A DNA stretch of 22,694 bases from Bacteroidales bacterium (GTDB taxonomy: Bacteria; Bacteroidota; Bacteroidia; Bacteroidales; Muribaculaceae), in NCBI GenBank assembly GCA_900767075.1, contig CAAFXX010000516.1, positions 1 to 22,694 of the forward strand. The letters are read 5' to 3'. Made by a program: the position numbers and the translations under genes. This document shows, piece after piece, positions 13,945 through 22,694 of this stretch (its first letter is position 1; each line of letters starts with the position of its first letter). A model generated the notes under the pieces. That model ran no database searches. It saw only the letters and a list, made by a program, of their open reading frames with translations, and had not been told where the DNA came from.

Positions 13945-15945
13945 ATGAGTCAACAAGAAGATGATTTAAGATCGCTGGCCAAAATCATGGACTTGCTCCG
14001 TGGTGTCAGCATAATCCTTGTAGTTGCCAATATCTATTGGTTCTCACAGGCATTGGTCGATGGATGGCGGTTTCATCCTGAGACAATGAAAGTCCTCGGC
14101 AATCTCAACGATGCCGGAGGGCTTTTCAAAAACGCATGGAACGCCAAATGGTGGTCTTTGCTGCTTCTTGCTCTTTCGTGCTTCGGCACGAAGGGTGTGA
14201 AGAACGAGAAAATAAAATGGAGTCAGATATGGATGTTCCTGAGCATCGGCGCCGTCTTGTTCTTCCTGAACTGGTGGATGGTCAGTCTCGGCTGGACGAT
14301 GCTGTATATCGCCACAACGATAGCCGGTTTCGTATGCCTGCTGTTAGGCGGCGTATGGATGAGCCGTCTGCTGAAGAACAATATGATGGACGACCGCTTC
14401 AACGAGGAAAATGAATCCTTCATGCAGGAAACGAAACGCCTCGACAATGAGTATTCTGTTAATCTCCCTACGAAATTCTTCTATAAGAAGAAATGGCATC
14501 GGGGATGGATAAACGTGGTCAATCCGTTTAGAGCCACCATCGTGCTTGGCACTCCCGGATCCGGCAAGTCATACGCAGTAGTCAACAGTTTTATCAAACA
14601 GCAGATAGAGAAGGGATTTGCGGCATATATCTATGACTTCAAATGCCCCGACCTCACGACTATCGCCTATAACCACATGCTTGCCAATATGGACAAATAC
14701 GGCAAGGTAAAGCCTCGATTCTGTTTCATCAACTTCGATGATCCGGAACACTCTCACCGCTGTAACCCCATACATCCCGATTTCATGACGGATATTGCCG
14801 ACGCTTACGAGTCGGCATATACCATCATGATGAACTTGAACCGCACATGGCTGCAAAAACAGGGAGACTTCTTCGTCGAGTCGCCAATCGTCCTGTTCGC
14901 CGCTATCATCTGGTATTTGAAGCGCTTTGAGAACGGTAAATACTGCACATTCCCTCATGCAATAGAATTTCTTTGCCGACCATACGAACAGATATTCCCG
15001 ATCCTGACAAGCTATCCTGAACTGGAAAACTATCTCTCTCCGTTTATCGACGCATGGCAGGGCAACGCACAGGAACAGCTTCAGGGACAGATAGCTTCCG
15101 CAAAGATTCCTCTTACCCGTATGATTTCTCCGCAGTTATATTGGATTATGACCGGGGATGATTTTACTCTCGACATCAACAATCCAGAAGAACCGAAGAT
15201 ACTGTGTGTCGGCAACAATCCCGACCGTCAGAACATCTACGGGGCGGCACTCGGTCTGTATAACAGCAGAATTGTAAAACTAATCAACAAGAAAGGAATG
15301 TTGAAGTCAGGGGTTGTCATAGACGAACTCCCCACCATCTATTTCAAGGGCCTCGACAATCTTATAGCCACAGCTCGAAGCAACAAGGTTGCCGTCTGCC
15401 TCGGCTTTCAGGATTTCTCTCAACTCAAACGCGACTATGGTGACAAGGAGGCTGCCGTGGTGATGAATACCGTCGGCAACATCTTCTCCGGACAGGTCGT
15501 TGGCGAAACCGCCAAGACACTTTCCGAAAGATTCGGAAAGGTATTGCAGCAGCGCCAGTCCATGAGCATCAACCGTAACGATGTGAGCCACTCCATAAAC
15601 ACGCAGATGGACAGCCTGATTCCGCAGAGTAAAATCTCGACACTGACGCAGGGAATCTTTGTGGGCGCTGTCAGCGACAATATCGACCAACGCATAACCC
15701 AAAAGATTTTCCATGCCGAGATTGTTGTGGACTCCGAAAAAGTCAAGACGGAGGAATCCCGATATATACCCATCCCGATACTGACTGATTTTAAGGATAA
15801 CACCCCCGACCGGTCAGGCATGAAAGAGGTAATCCAGAAAAACTATGAGCTTGTGAAAAAGGATGTACGTGATATAGTTGACAGAGAGTTGGAACGCATA
15901 GCCAAAGACCCTGTGTTGCGAAAGTTGCTTCCTAAACAATTCTGA
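13945..15945 (+). CDS. mobC: Type IV coupling protein MobC (VirD4/TraG-like ATPase)
   Basis: The 666-residue protein has several N-terminal membrane segments (about 20-38, 68-80, 95-112, 116-138), then a nucleotide-binding domain with Walker A GTPGSGKS (about 202-209, Lys208) and Walker B VVIDELP (Asp460, Glu461). The segments YIYDFKCPDLT, CVGNNPDR and FQDFSQLKRDYG are typical of the Bacteroides MobC/YWG coupling proteins. It would link the MobB-bound strand to the channel at the inner membrane. It is the last gene of the mob operon, 20 nt after mobB; a hairpin terminator lies downstream. All catalytic motifs look intact. Confidence 0.93.
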   Translation: MSQQEDDLRSLAKIMDLLRGVSIILVVANIYWFSQALVDGWRFHPETMKVLGNLNDAGGLFKNAWNAKWWSLLLLALSCFGTKGVKNEKIKWSQIWMFLSIGAVLFFLNWWMVSLGWTMLYIATTIAGFVCLLLGGVWMSRLLKNNMMDDRFNEENESFMQETKRLDNEYSVNLPTKFFYKKKWHRGWINVVNPFRATIVLGTPGSGKSYAVVNSFIKQQIEKGFAAYIYDFKCPDLTTIAYNHMLANMDKYGKVKPRFCFINFDDPEHSHRCNPIHPDFMTDIADAYESAYTIMMNLNRTWLQKQGDFFVESPIVLFAAIIWYLKRFENGKYCTFPHAIEFLCRPYEQIFPILTSYPELENYLSPFIDAWQGNAQEQLQGQIASAKIPLTRMISPQLYWIMTGDDFTLDINNPEEPKILCVGNNPDRQNIYGAALGLYNSRIVKLINKKGMLKSGVVIDELPTIYFKGLDNLIATARSNKVAVCLGFQDFSQLKRDYGDKEAAVVMNTVGNIFSGQVVGETAKTLSERFGKVLQQRQSMSINRNDVSHSINTQMDSLIPQSKISTLTQGIFVGAVSDNIDQRITQKIFHAEIVVDSEKVKTEESRYIPIPILTDFKDNTPDRSGMKEVIQKNYELVKKDVRDIVDRELERIAKDPVLRKLLPKQF

Positions 15946-15962
15946 CAGCCGGTATAAAAATC

Positions 15963-15995
15963 ATGCCCTGTTCTTCATCACGAGGAACAGGGCAT
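15963..15995 (-). terminator. Hairpin terminator between mobC and the RteC-like gene
   Basis: A perfect 11-bp stem ATGCCCTGTTC/GAACAGGGCAT (15963-15973, 15985-15995) with an 11-nt loop. Read on the minus strand it is followed by GATTTTTAT, so it is a good intrinsic terminator for the RteC-like gene. On the plus strand no U-tract follows, but it may still end mobC transcription. Confidence 0.8.
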
Positions 15996-16078
15996 CGTTG
16001 CGTATGTGTGCATACAAAAACACACTAATCACGTATCGGAAAATGAAATTTTTTTTGTTTGGATATAGTGGTCAGACA

Positions 16079-16702
16079 TCAGGCGGTCTTTTCTTCATCT
16101 CCCTCTCCGAGCATGAAGCTTTTGAGACCATAAAGCAGATATTCGATGAAGTCGGTCGGGCTGTAATCCTGATTGCGTTGGGTGAAACTCTGTATACGGT
16201 TACGCACATACTGGGTAGATACTTTGACATTGAATGCCTTGCCGAGTCGCTTGACTATTTTGTCAAGGGAACAGTTGCCGAAGCATTTGCCCACCTTCAA
16301 CGCTATGCAGAGCATCGAGAATTTGGTTTTGTCCATCGACCAGTGGAGTGTGCCGTCTATCTCTGTCCCGTTTTCTTGCGGCATAAAGCCGAGAAGATTA
16401 CGATGCTCATGGAGCTTCATCAGAACGTAGTCATGGGCGCGGTTGATGGCTGTAGCCAGCGACTCGTTGGCCAGAACAAGTGCCTCGCTGCTTTTGTACT
16501 GGCTCAACTCGATGTCGGCGATGATGAGCGCTTCCAGAGCATAGAAACGGTGGGGCGATGAAGGGTGGGTAACTTCGTGAACCCGGACGATGAAGTCGCG
16601 GAGATCCACATGCAGGTTTTCATCGTGAAGCCCCTTACGGAGCTTCTTGAAGAATTCTGTCTCGGTAAGGGCTAAAATATTGTCCATATCGGGGCGAATC
16701 AT
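16079..16702 (-). CDS. RteC-like transfer regulator
   Basis: I choose the ATG at 16702 (MIRPDMDNIL, 207 residues). The frame is open to 16789, but that extra N-terminus is Arg/Cys-rich and unlike a protein start; an ATG at 16687 is also possible. There is no membrane segment. The C-terminal third resembles the RteC pattern: LHWSMDKTKFSMLCIALK, then SLDKIVKRLGKAFNVKVSTQYV, then an Arg/Gln-rich helix and a terminal helical stretch. In CTnDOT RteC is a winged-helix protein that activates excision genes under RteB control. Here it is divergent from the RteB-like gene rather than collinear. The match is from memory and moderate. Confidence 0.55.
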   Translation of the reverse strand: MIRPDMDNILALTETEFFKKLRKGLHDENLHVDLRDFIVRVHEVTHPSSPHRFYALEALIIADIELSQYKSSEALVLANESLATAINRAHDYVLMKLHEHRNLLGFMPQENGTEIDGTLHWSMDKTKFSMLCIALKVGKCFGNCSLDKIVKRLGKAFNVKVSTQYVRNRIQSFTQRNQDYSPTDFIEYLLYGLKSFMLGEGDEEKTA

Positions 16703-16801
16703 TATTTTGGGTTTTGGGGTGCTCCGGCGTCGTTGCCGGTTTGCGAAATTACAAACACGGCATCTGTGGAAATGGTTGATTTTTAGCATGGTGTATTCAT
16801 T

Positions 16802-16824
16802 TGTTCACGATATAGTCATGAACA
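16802..16824. promoter_or_regulatory. Inverted repeat TGTTCA / TGAACA upstream of the RteC-like gene
   Basis: A perfect 6-bp inverted repeat (16802-16807, 16819-16824) with an 11-nt spacer, in the divergent control region. Candidate operator; no protein is assigned. Confidence 0.4.
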
Positions 16825-16882
16825 TCCATGCACAACAAAATATTAACGGCAACACTCAAATGTTAAAATTGGCATGACGTTC

Positions 16883-16906
16883 AACCATTTGTTATATAGA
16901 ATGGTT
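16883..16906. promoter_or_regulatory. Inverted repeat AACCATT / AATGGTT upstream of the RteB-like gene
   Basis: A perfect 7-bp inverted repeat (16883-16889, 16900-16906) with a 10-nt AT-rich spacer, 48 bp before the RteB-like start. The half-site spacing (17 nt) suits a dimeric regulator. A near-consensus -7 box TTAATTTG (16940-16947) lies very close to the ATG, so a leaderless or short-leader transcript is possible. Confidence 0.45.
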
Positions 16907-16954
16907 TGGAAAATATGCTGAGCTTTTGATTAACACTATTTAATTTGAATTAAA

Positions 16955-18292
16955 ATGAGCAGACAGCGTTCCGCAAAGACAAAATCCAGCGCACAACTGG
17001 ATACCGACATAAAGATTCTTGTTTACAGCGCGAGCCGCGAAAGCCTTGATGACTATGCCCAGACCCTGACAAATATAGGGGCTGACTTCGATGTAGTATA
17101 CACTCCACAAGATGCCAAAAGGATGCTTAAAAGTGGTAAATACGGAGTCCTTATCGCGGATGTCACCGATTTTGAGTCGTCTGGCCGTAGCCTTATTCGA
17201 TGGACGAAAAACCATATCTCGATTCCGAATTTCCGGATACATGGCTATACAAGAACCGATATGCCCGGAGTCTTGAAAAAGGTGTATTGCCGTGGTGTTG
17301 ACCAAAGATTTAATTTTGACCATTCCGATATGGACCGGCTCACGGAAATGTTGTTCGCGCTTTTTCTTGACTATCAGGATCTAAGCTGGGTGAAGGAAAT
17401 GACAGTAGGGCAAAAGAACCTCCGTGGTAAAATCGAAAATAATCCGGCAATGGATAACCCGGTTCTTCTGCAAGGACCCAAGGGCTCCGGCAAGGAGTCT
17501 CTTGCGCAGATTGTCCATAGTCTGGGTAATCGTTGCGAACATGAGTTTATAGTCCTTGACTGCAATCCCCGTCAGAGATTCGATTATGTTTATAAGACGA
17601 ATAAAGATACTCCCGCCAATAGAAAGGCTCTTGCCATAAATTTTGAGCAACTTTTCGGAGAGGCTCACAAAGGGACTCTGTTGTTGCGTTCTTTCACTCA
17701 TCTGTCATATATGGCGCAGGAGGTATTGGCTGATGTTCTGGAAAGAGGCGTATGTATTCCTCCGGATACAGGGAAAGAAACGACTTTCGAGGGGCGTATC
17801 ATATTCACCAACAACAAGTCGCTGCCTGAACTTGTGAGAGCGAAAAAGGTGTCAGAACGCCTATATTCGCTGCTGATGAAGAATGTAATGGATATAAGAC
17901 CCATTGCACAGTACGGTAAAGAGACTGTTCAGATGGCGGAGGCGATGGTTTCACACCTATGTCTCAAATCAAGAGGGAAAGTAATGGTCCTGAGTCCGGC
18001 GGCTCAACGCATTATAAGGAAATACCCGTGGGCAGGAAATCTTGAGGAAATGCACGAGGTATTGGAAATGGCTGTCTCAACGGCAAAAAATCTGTTGATT
18101 GAGCCAAGAGACCTATCAATGATAATTCCTCCTGCGCCTGAAGAAGACATTGAGCCGCTGGAACATACGAAGGGAAACATAGAATTGCTCCTGAAAAATC
18201 ATAAAGGCAACAAAACAAAGGTTGCAAAAGGACTTGGGTGCTCAAGAGGTCATCTTTATAAATTAATGGGAATTTATGGCATCCCGAAATAA
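16955..18292 (+). CDS. RteB/NtrC-like transcription regulator with degenerate receiver and AAA+ domains
   Basis: The 445-residue protein has three parts. Residues 18-140 are receiver-like: the phospho-acceptor position is kept (Asp69 in LIADVTD), but the acidic pair is missing from ILVYSASRES. Residues 150-380 are AAA+: Walker A GPKGSGKES (174-182), a strand RIIFTNN (281-287), ERLYSLL near 301 and YPWAGNLEEM near 357. Where Walker B normally reads GGTLFLDE it reads GTLLLRSF (240-247), and no GAFTGA loop is visible. Residues 405-445 are a Fis-type helix-turn-helix. The order matches CTnDOT RteB. No RteA-like kinase gene is in the window. It may regulate without sigma-54 remodelling. Confidence 0.85.
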   Translation: MSRQRSAKTKSSAQLDTDIKILVYSASRESLDDYAQTLTNIGADFDVVYTPQDAKRMLKSGKYGVLIADVTDFESSGRSLIRWTKNHISIPNFRIHGYTRTDMPGVLKKVYCRGVDQRFNFDHSDMDRLTEMLFALFLDYQDLSWVKEMTVGQKNLRGKIENNPAMDNPVLLQGPKGSGKESLAQIVHSLGNRCEHEFIVLDCNPRQRFDYVYKTNKDTPANRKALAINFEQLFGEAHKGTLLLRSFTHLSYMAQEVLADVLERGVCIPPDTGKETTFEGRIIFTNNKSLPELVRAKKVSERLYSLLMKNVMDIRPIAQYGKETVQMAEAMVSHLCLKSRGKVMVLSPAAQRIIRKYPWAGNLEEMHEVLEMAVSTAKNLLIEPRDLSMIIPPAPEEDIEPLEHTKGNIELLLKNHKGNKTKVAKGLGCSRGHLYKLMGIYGIPK

Positions 18293-18295
18293 AAA

Positions 18296-18336
18296 TCAGC
18301 CGGCCACAATAGAATTACTCTATCATGGTCGGCTGA
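18296..18336 (-). terminator. Terminator between convergent regulator and helicase genes
   Basis: The arms TCAGCCGGCCA (18296-18306) and TGGTCGGCTGA (18326-18336) pair over 11 positions with one G-T wobble, and an inner ATAG/CTAT stem extends the structure. On the minus strand ATTTTTATTT follows, a good U-tract for the helicase gene. It begins 3 nt after the plus-strand regulator stop. Confidence 0.8.
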
Positions 18337-18341
18337 AATGT

Positions 18342-21035
18342 TTAGAATTTCGGCCCGGCTCGAAATGACGGGGGCTGAGAAGGTGGCTGAAAGGGTCGTG
18401 CGCTTGCGATGAAGCGAGACTGAGCCGGAGAATCATTCGGATATGAAAGTCTGGGTTCTGCCACCATCGACTCCTTTGAGCCGGAGGTTTGGGATTGGTT
18501 ATCCATTACTTCGACCCTTTGGGTGACTGACTGGTGGTTGACTTCCTCGCCGTCCTTTTCATCGTGCTTCGGAGCAAGTTCGGCGGTGATTTTGCGGTCG
18601 AGGGCGGCAAGTTCGGATTTCAACGCCTTTAGCTCATCCTCTTTGCCCCATGTCTTTGACACGATGCTTTCGAGGGTCGGAACATCGGCTTTGAGTTTGG
18701 CCGTGCGTTCCTCATACTGGGCGATTATGCCGGGGATTTTCTCCAGAGCGTTGACGAAGTTCATACAGGCGGCATGGGTGTCGCTCATGGCAATGAAGCC
18801 GTTGTTGAACTTGTACTTGTAGTTGCCTTCGACAACGAAGCGGTTCTGGATGCCTTCCCTGCCGTCAACGACCGTCCGCTCCGATATTATGCTTATCGGG
18901 AAGCCATAGACCTCGCCGATGCGCTGATATTGCCCGTGGGTGTCGGTACGCTGTGCCAGCCCCTGAAGATGTATGCCCATGTTCTTCTCATCGGAGAGAT
19001 TGCATGTGTCGATTGTGAGATTGTTGACCGGGTTGCCGTCCTTATCACGCTGAACAACCGCCTCATACCGGGCATAGTCGGCTTTCATCCTCTCAATAGC
19101 CACCTCATTGTTGGCAATGTCGTGGCTGATGGTCTGGAGACGGAACCGGGAATCGCCAATACCCTTGTTGAAGGATTTGCGCTCACTCTCCAATGCCGCG
19201 ATGCGCTTTTCCAACTTGGCTTTTTCGAGAAGGTCGGTGTTACCACTGAGGATAGCCATATACTCGGAGAAGTTCATGCCGTTCTTCTCGTCCATAGCAC
19301 CCTCGTCGATGGTTCTCGCTCCGAGTGCGCCGGATTTAAGCTGGTCGATGAATGTCGCCTTGCAATGGAGAAGGTTGAACTTGTAGGAATCCAACGACTT
19401 CTCAACGGCATAAATGATTACATCCACCTTATTATCAGCGTATAGCTTGGCAATCTCGTTGCCGGCGCGTATGGCTCTGCCATCCCTCTGAGTGAGGTCA
19501 GAGGGACGCCACGGCGTGTCAAGATGATGGATGCAAACCGCTCTACGTTGGGCATTTACGCCTGTTCCGAGCATACTTGTCGAGCCGAAAAGCACACGGA
19601 CATCACCGTCATTCATAGCCTGTATAACTGCCTTTCTTGATCTCTCGGTTTTACATTCTTGTATAAACCTGATTTCATGCGGAGGTATGCCATAATCCTC
19701 AATCAGTTTGCGCTTGATTTCGGAATATACATTCCACTCGCCGGGCTTGTAAGTGCCGAGGTCGCTGAAAACAAACTGTGTGCCTTTCTGAGCATCGTAT
19801 TTCCTATAATACTCAGCAATCATCCGGGCGCAATGGCTTGCCTTGTTGTTCGGGTCATCCTCGTAAGACGGGTCAATCATTCGCATATCGAGAGCCATCT
19901 TTCGGGCATAGTCCGTAGCGATAAGCATCTTCGCCTTTTCCTCGGTCTCGCTCAACGGGGCGCGTCCGAGGATAGTGGCGTCGCCACTTTCGGCAAATTT
20001 CATCAATTTCTCGATGAAAGCCTCCTGCGCCGGTGTCGGCGGGATATTGTGAAGAATCTCGTTCTTCATCGGTCTATCCACTCCAACATCTTCAGCGGTG
20101 CGATAGTCGGTAATCTCATTGTAGAAAGCGGCCAACTCCGGCACCTTGATGAAGTAGCGGAAACGCTCCTTGGCCACAATGTGATTGGTCACATTGAACT
20201 CATAATCCGTCGTCTTTTTGGCGAAGATTGCCGCCCACGCATCGAAGCACCGGATGTCCTGCCGTTCAAGTTCATTCGGACGAAGATACTTGAACAGCAG
20301 ATACAGCTCCGTAAGACTGTTGGATATGGTTGTACCGCTGAGAAAAGTGGCACCCAAATCCTTGCCTGTCCGTTCCTGAATGGTTCGGATAGCATAGAGA
20401 AGATTCAACGCTCTCTGTGAGCCTTCCGAGTTACCCAAACCTGCAACTCTATCGTGCCTGGTATTGAACATCAGGTTCTTGAACTGATGCGACTCGTCCA
20501 CAAAGATGTGGTCGATACCCATCTGCTTAAAGTCAACGACAGCATCCTTGTTCTGTTCCATCTGATACTGGATGGTCGCAATCTTGGCGGTCAGGTTTTC
20601 CTTACGCTTTATCAGACCTTTGAGCATACCACGGCTTATGTCATGGCCCTGCTGTTTCAGAACCTCCAAGTTTTCCTCGACAGTATCAAGTTCCGCCTGA
20701 AGAATCTGCTGCTGCATTTCCGGCGACTGGGGTATTTTTCCAAACTGGTCGTGCGACATTATCACACAGTCATAGTCGTTGTTCTTGATATTGTTGAAGA
20801 AATCCACACGCTTGTCAGCCTTGAAACTCTTTTCATCGGCGAACAGTATCCGGGCGTTAGGATAAGCCGACTGATAGGTCATGGCTATCTCGGCGACATT
20901 GGCTTTAAGACCGACAATCATCGGTTTGTGAGCCAGTCCCAGACGCTTCATCTCATGCGCTGCAATGCACATTATCAGCGTTTTACCCGTCCCGACCTCG
21001 TGGTCGCAGATGCCACCACCGTTCTGTTTCAGCAT
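18342..21035 (-). pseudogene. SNF2-type helicase, 5'-truncated remnant of a large helicase/methylase gene
   Basis: The open part (897 residues from the ATG at 21035) starts almost directly in the helicase core: GICDHEVGTGKTL (Walker A, residues 15-19), a DESH box at 180-183, and helicase C motifs LGTGVNAQRR and LTQRDGRAIRAGNE near 500-520. A coiled, charged region and a Pro/Ser-rich tail ending FRAGPKF follow. Such proteins in Bacteroides elements usually carry a long N-terminal part, often with an adenine methylase domain. The frame before the ATG reads SQKDCIWMLKQ back to a TAG at 21057-21059, and AT-rich non-coding DNA lies beyond. I infer 5' truncation; a shortened functional helicase remains possible. 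Confidence 0.75.
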
Positions 21036-21647
21036 CCATATACAGTCCTTCTGCGACTAATATATAAACACATAATATGTCTGATATTTAGCAATTAATC
21101 AAGTTAAATAAGAATATTTGCACAGCATCTGCACAACAAGAGTGGAAGTTGCTTTTGAAAATTCACCTCCGTTCACGCTCAATCATATCCTCAAACGCAT
21201 TAAGACAATTTAACGGCAGGGCATCCATTAGGTCAGAGTACAACAAGAAAAAATTTCACTGCTCACTGAACTTTTTGAAACAACTGAGTGTTTGGGAATT
21301 TGTGAAGGTATTCCGGCAATTTGATTTGCTGTATGCTTCGTGCATTGCTTGTGGAATTAGATTCCCAGTAGCGATGATTTGTCTCATGGCTCTCACTAAA
21401 TAGAGAACCGGGCGATTTTCAAGAGACACACGATTATGCACTTCAATAGGTTTAGCGGAGCGACAAACCGCCATCCTCGTTTCTATGGAATGGAAGGCTC
21501 TGCCGAGACAACCTCATGACCGATTTTGAACCTATCACAATTCAAACGCCCACGATTGGGTGAATTTTAACATTTCGGCCCGTTTTGGAGCCGAAAAACT
21601 ATTGCACAGCCTTGAAAAAAGGATGAACTTTGCACTCGGAATCCATG

Positions 21648-21681
21648 CCTGATGGGGTCCAATAAGAGAAAGTGCATCAGG
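21648..21681. repeat. Inverted repeat CCTGATG / CATCAGG upstream of the promoter
   Basis: A perfect 7-bp inverted repeat (21648-21654, 21675-21681) with a 20-nt spacer, 14 bp before the -33 box. Its position would suit an activator or repressor site. Confidence 0.4.
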
Positions 21682-21694
21682 AGGCTCGTGACAA

Positions 21695-21726
21695 TTTGGA
21701 GATATGAAGTATTTTTCGTATCTTTA
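21695..21726 (+). promoter_or_regulatory. Bacteroidales-type promoter (-33 TTTG, -7 TATCTTTA)
   Basis: TTTG at 21695-21698 and TATCTTTA at 21719-21726 are separated by 20 nt; the Bacteroidales consensus is TTTG, about 19-21 nt, TAnnTTTG, so seven of eight -7 positions match. A weaker pair (ATTG, then GAACTTTG) lies about 90 bp upstream. The transcript would start near 21733, almost 700 nt before the next credible gene start. Confidence 0.6.
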
Positions 21727-22428
21727 TTGTAACAAACGGCGGAAGAGCGACTGTCCGACACATTCAACCTATATGATTGAACTGGAATGATGCCTCTGAC
21801 TTCGCCATGTCTCCGTGAGTTACATTCGATTCAGGGCGTTACGCCCCAACTATATTATGAGAAAGCCGTATGCGGTATTACCCGCCGTTCCGACAACTAC
21901 GCACTAAGGAAGCGTTGCTCAACGGAGCGAAAATCTCAGTCCTGACGGCAACTGAGCTGTTTCTTACCGTGATTATCCTCGGAAATCGTCATGCTTCGGC
22001 ATCGACGGCTTGACACTTGAGGTAGACTGTCGAAGACTGTCGTGCGCCGGATTTTGTGGATTTAGTGGCGGCGCACTCTGTCGGATAAGTGGACTTTCAA
22101 TGCCGATAAAGTCAGAGGGCAATCCCGAGTAATGCGAAATGTTCGCACCCCCCAATTTCACTTCTTAACGCATCGCATAATTGCGACTGCACCCTGCGTA
22201 TATCCGCTTAACATTGGTGGATAGCCTCTATGCTGTGTCATCCCGATGCAGTGGAGGGGTAGCGCAGTCCATGTCTATGCCAGCCTATAAAGGTCGGCAG
22301 CCATCGCTGTTGTCTTTCTCAATCATAAGGAAGATACAGTACAACAGGGTTCCCGTCATACGCCACTCATTGCCGGACAACCCCGAGTGAAACGAGTGGA
22401 AAACAGCAAATTCCAAACATCCCCACAA

Positions 22429-22694
22429 ATGAATCTTTATTCACTTCTTCAGGCTGCGGAGGCTGACCCCTCCGCGCCCAATATCCTTGTAAGTGTTCCT
22501 CTTGCAGACCTGAGACAGCTCGTAATAGACACAATCGACGCCACACGCGAGCGTCTGCTCCCCCTATTAATGAAAGCCGAGGAAGGCCGACATCTTACCA
22601 AGAAAGAAGTATGCTCCCAACTCGGCATCGGAGAGACTTCCGTATGGAATCTCACAAAACGTGGTAAACTAACGCCCGTAAAAGTTAACCGTAA
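22429..22694 (+). CDS. Helix-turn-helix protein, excisionase-like, 3' end outside window
   Basis: The frame opens at the ATG at 22429 (MNLYSLLQAAEADPSAP) and runs to the window edge with 88 codons and no stop. Residues 20-55 form a helical region (VPLADLRQLVIDTIDATRERL). Residues about 60-88 read HLTKKEVCSQLGIGETSVWNLTKRGKLTPVKV, a typical winged helix-turn-helix of the MerR/excisionase class (LTKxEVxxxLGI...VxxxxKRGxLxPVKV). In Bacteroidales elements such proteins often sit near integration/excision genes; a plain transcription regulator is also possible. Length and C-terminus unknown. A long non-coding stretch with a promoter lies upstream. Confidence 0.75.
   Translation, partial: MNLYSLLQAAEADPSAPNILVSVPLADLRQLVIDTIDATRERLLPLLMKAEEGRHLTKKEVCSQLGIGETSVWNLTKRGKLTPVKVNR

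Larger units (their letters stand above)
21060..22428. other. 1.37-kb stretch without a convincing gene
   Basis: Only short frames occur. The first 60 bp are strongly AT-rich and mark the break behind the helicase remnant. A 72-codon minus-strand frame (21256-21474, MAVCRSAKPIEVHNRV) has fair codon use but no recognised relatives. A GGGCG-TTA-CGCCC hairpin lies at 21834-21846. The middle holds a good plus-strand promoter. No tRNA, insertion sequence end or CRISPR repeat was recognised. Confidence 0.6.

Noticed and set aside
16703..16789. N-terminal extension of the RteC-like protein
   Set aside because: The 29 extra residues are Arg/Cys-rich and unlike the rest of the protein; the ATG at 16702 gives a cleaner start and leaves a normal control region.
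19659..21098. Long plus-strand frames antisense to the helicase gene
   Set aside because: These are shadows of the helicase coding sequence, whose motifs clearly fix the real strand and frame.
21256..21474. Minus-strand 72-codon frame behind the helicase remnant
   Set aside because: Codon use is fair and an ATG with GAGG nearby exists, but no family, partner or operon context supports it. Noted only as a possible gene fragment.
22250..22320. Possible tRNA-like segment (GGGGTAGCGCAGTCC)
   Set aside because: No acceptor stem, anticodon arm or T-loop could be folded around it.

Overview
The window is the transfer core of a Bacteroidales integrative conjugative element (conjugative transposon) of the CTnDOT/CTn341 type. 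Evidence: the collinear tra genes (ParA-like TraA, DUF3408 proteins, TraE, TraF, TraG, TraI, TraJ, TraK, TraL, TraM), the mobA-mobB-mobC mobilisation cassette, an RteB-like and an RteC-like regulator, AT-rich gene starts with few Shine-Dalgarno sequences, and one good Bacteroidales -33/-7 promoter. Base composition looks close to balanced, as in many gut Bacteroidales; the genus cannot be told from the sequence alone.

Layout. Positions 1-10884 are one long minus-strand operon, transcribed traA -> two DUF3408 genes -> two membrane-anchored proteins that look related to each other -> traE -> traF -> traG -> two tiny membrane proteins and one unknown protein -> traI -> traJ -> traK -> traL -> traM (cut by the window edge). 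Most junctions are 4-nt ATGA overlaps or short gaps. Positions 10885-12176 are a 1.3-kb non-coding divergent region full of hairpins and repeats; its mobA-proximal part is the best candidate for oriT. Positions 12177-15945 (plus strand) are mobA, the mobB relaxase and the mobC/VirD4-like coupling ATPase. An RteC-like gene (minus) and an RteB/NtrC-like regulator (plus) diverge from a 250-bp control region at about 16703-16954. A minus-strand SNF2-type helicase follows (18342-21035). It appears to have lost its N-terminal part: an in-frame stop and AT-rich non-coding DNA lie directly upstream. Positions 21060-22428 have no convincing gene but carry a promoter. The window ends in the start of a helix-turn-helix (excisionase-like) gene.

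How the parts work together (family knowledge plus inference). MobA and the MobB relaxase nick oriT, MobC couples the relaxosome to the channel, and TraE-TraM build a type IV secretion channel (VirB2/3/4/6/8/10-like roles). The Rte-like regulators probably control transfer. The least explained parts are the hairpin/repeat region beside traA, the regulator with a degenerate receiver and degenerate ATPase motifs, the membrane-anchored protein pair before traE, the small genes between traG and traI, and the promoter-bearing gap behind the broken helicase.
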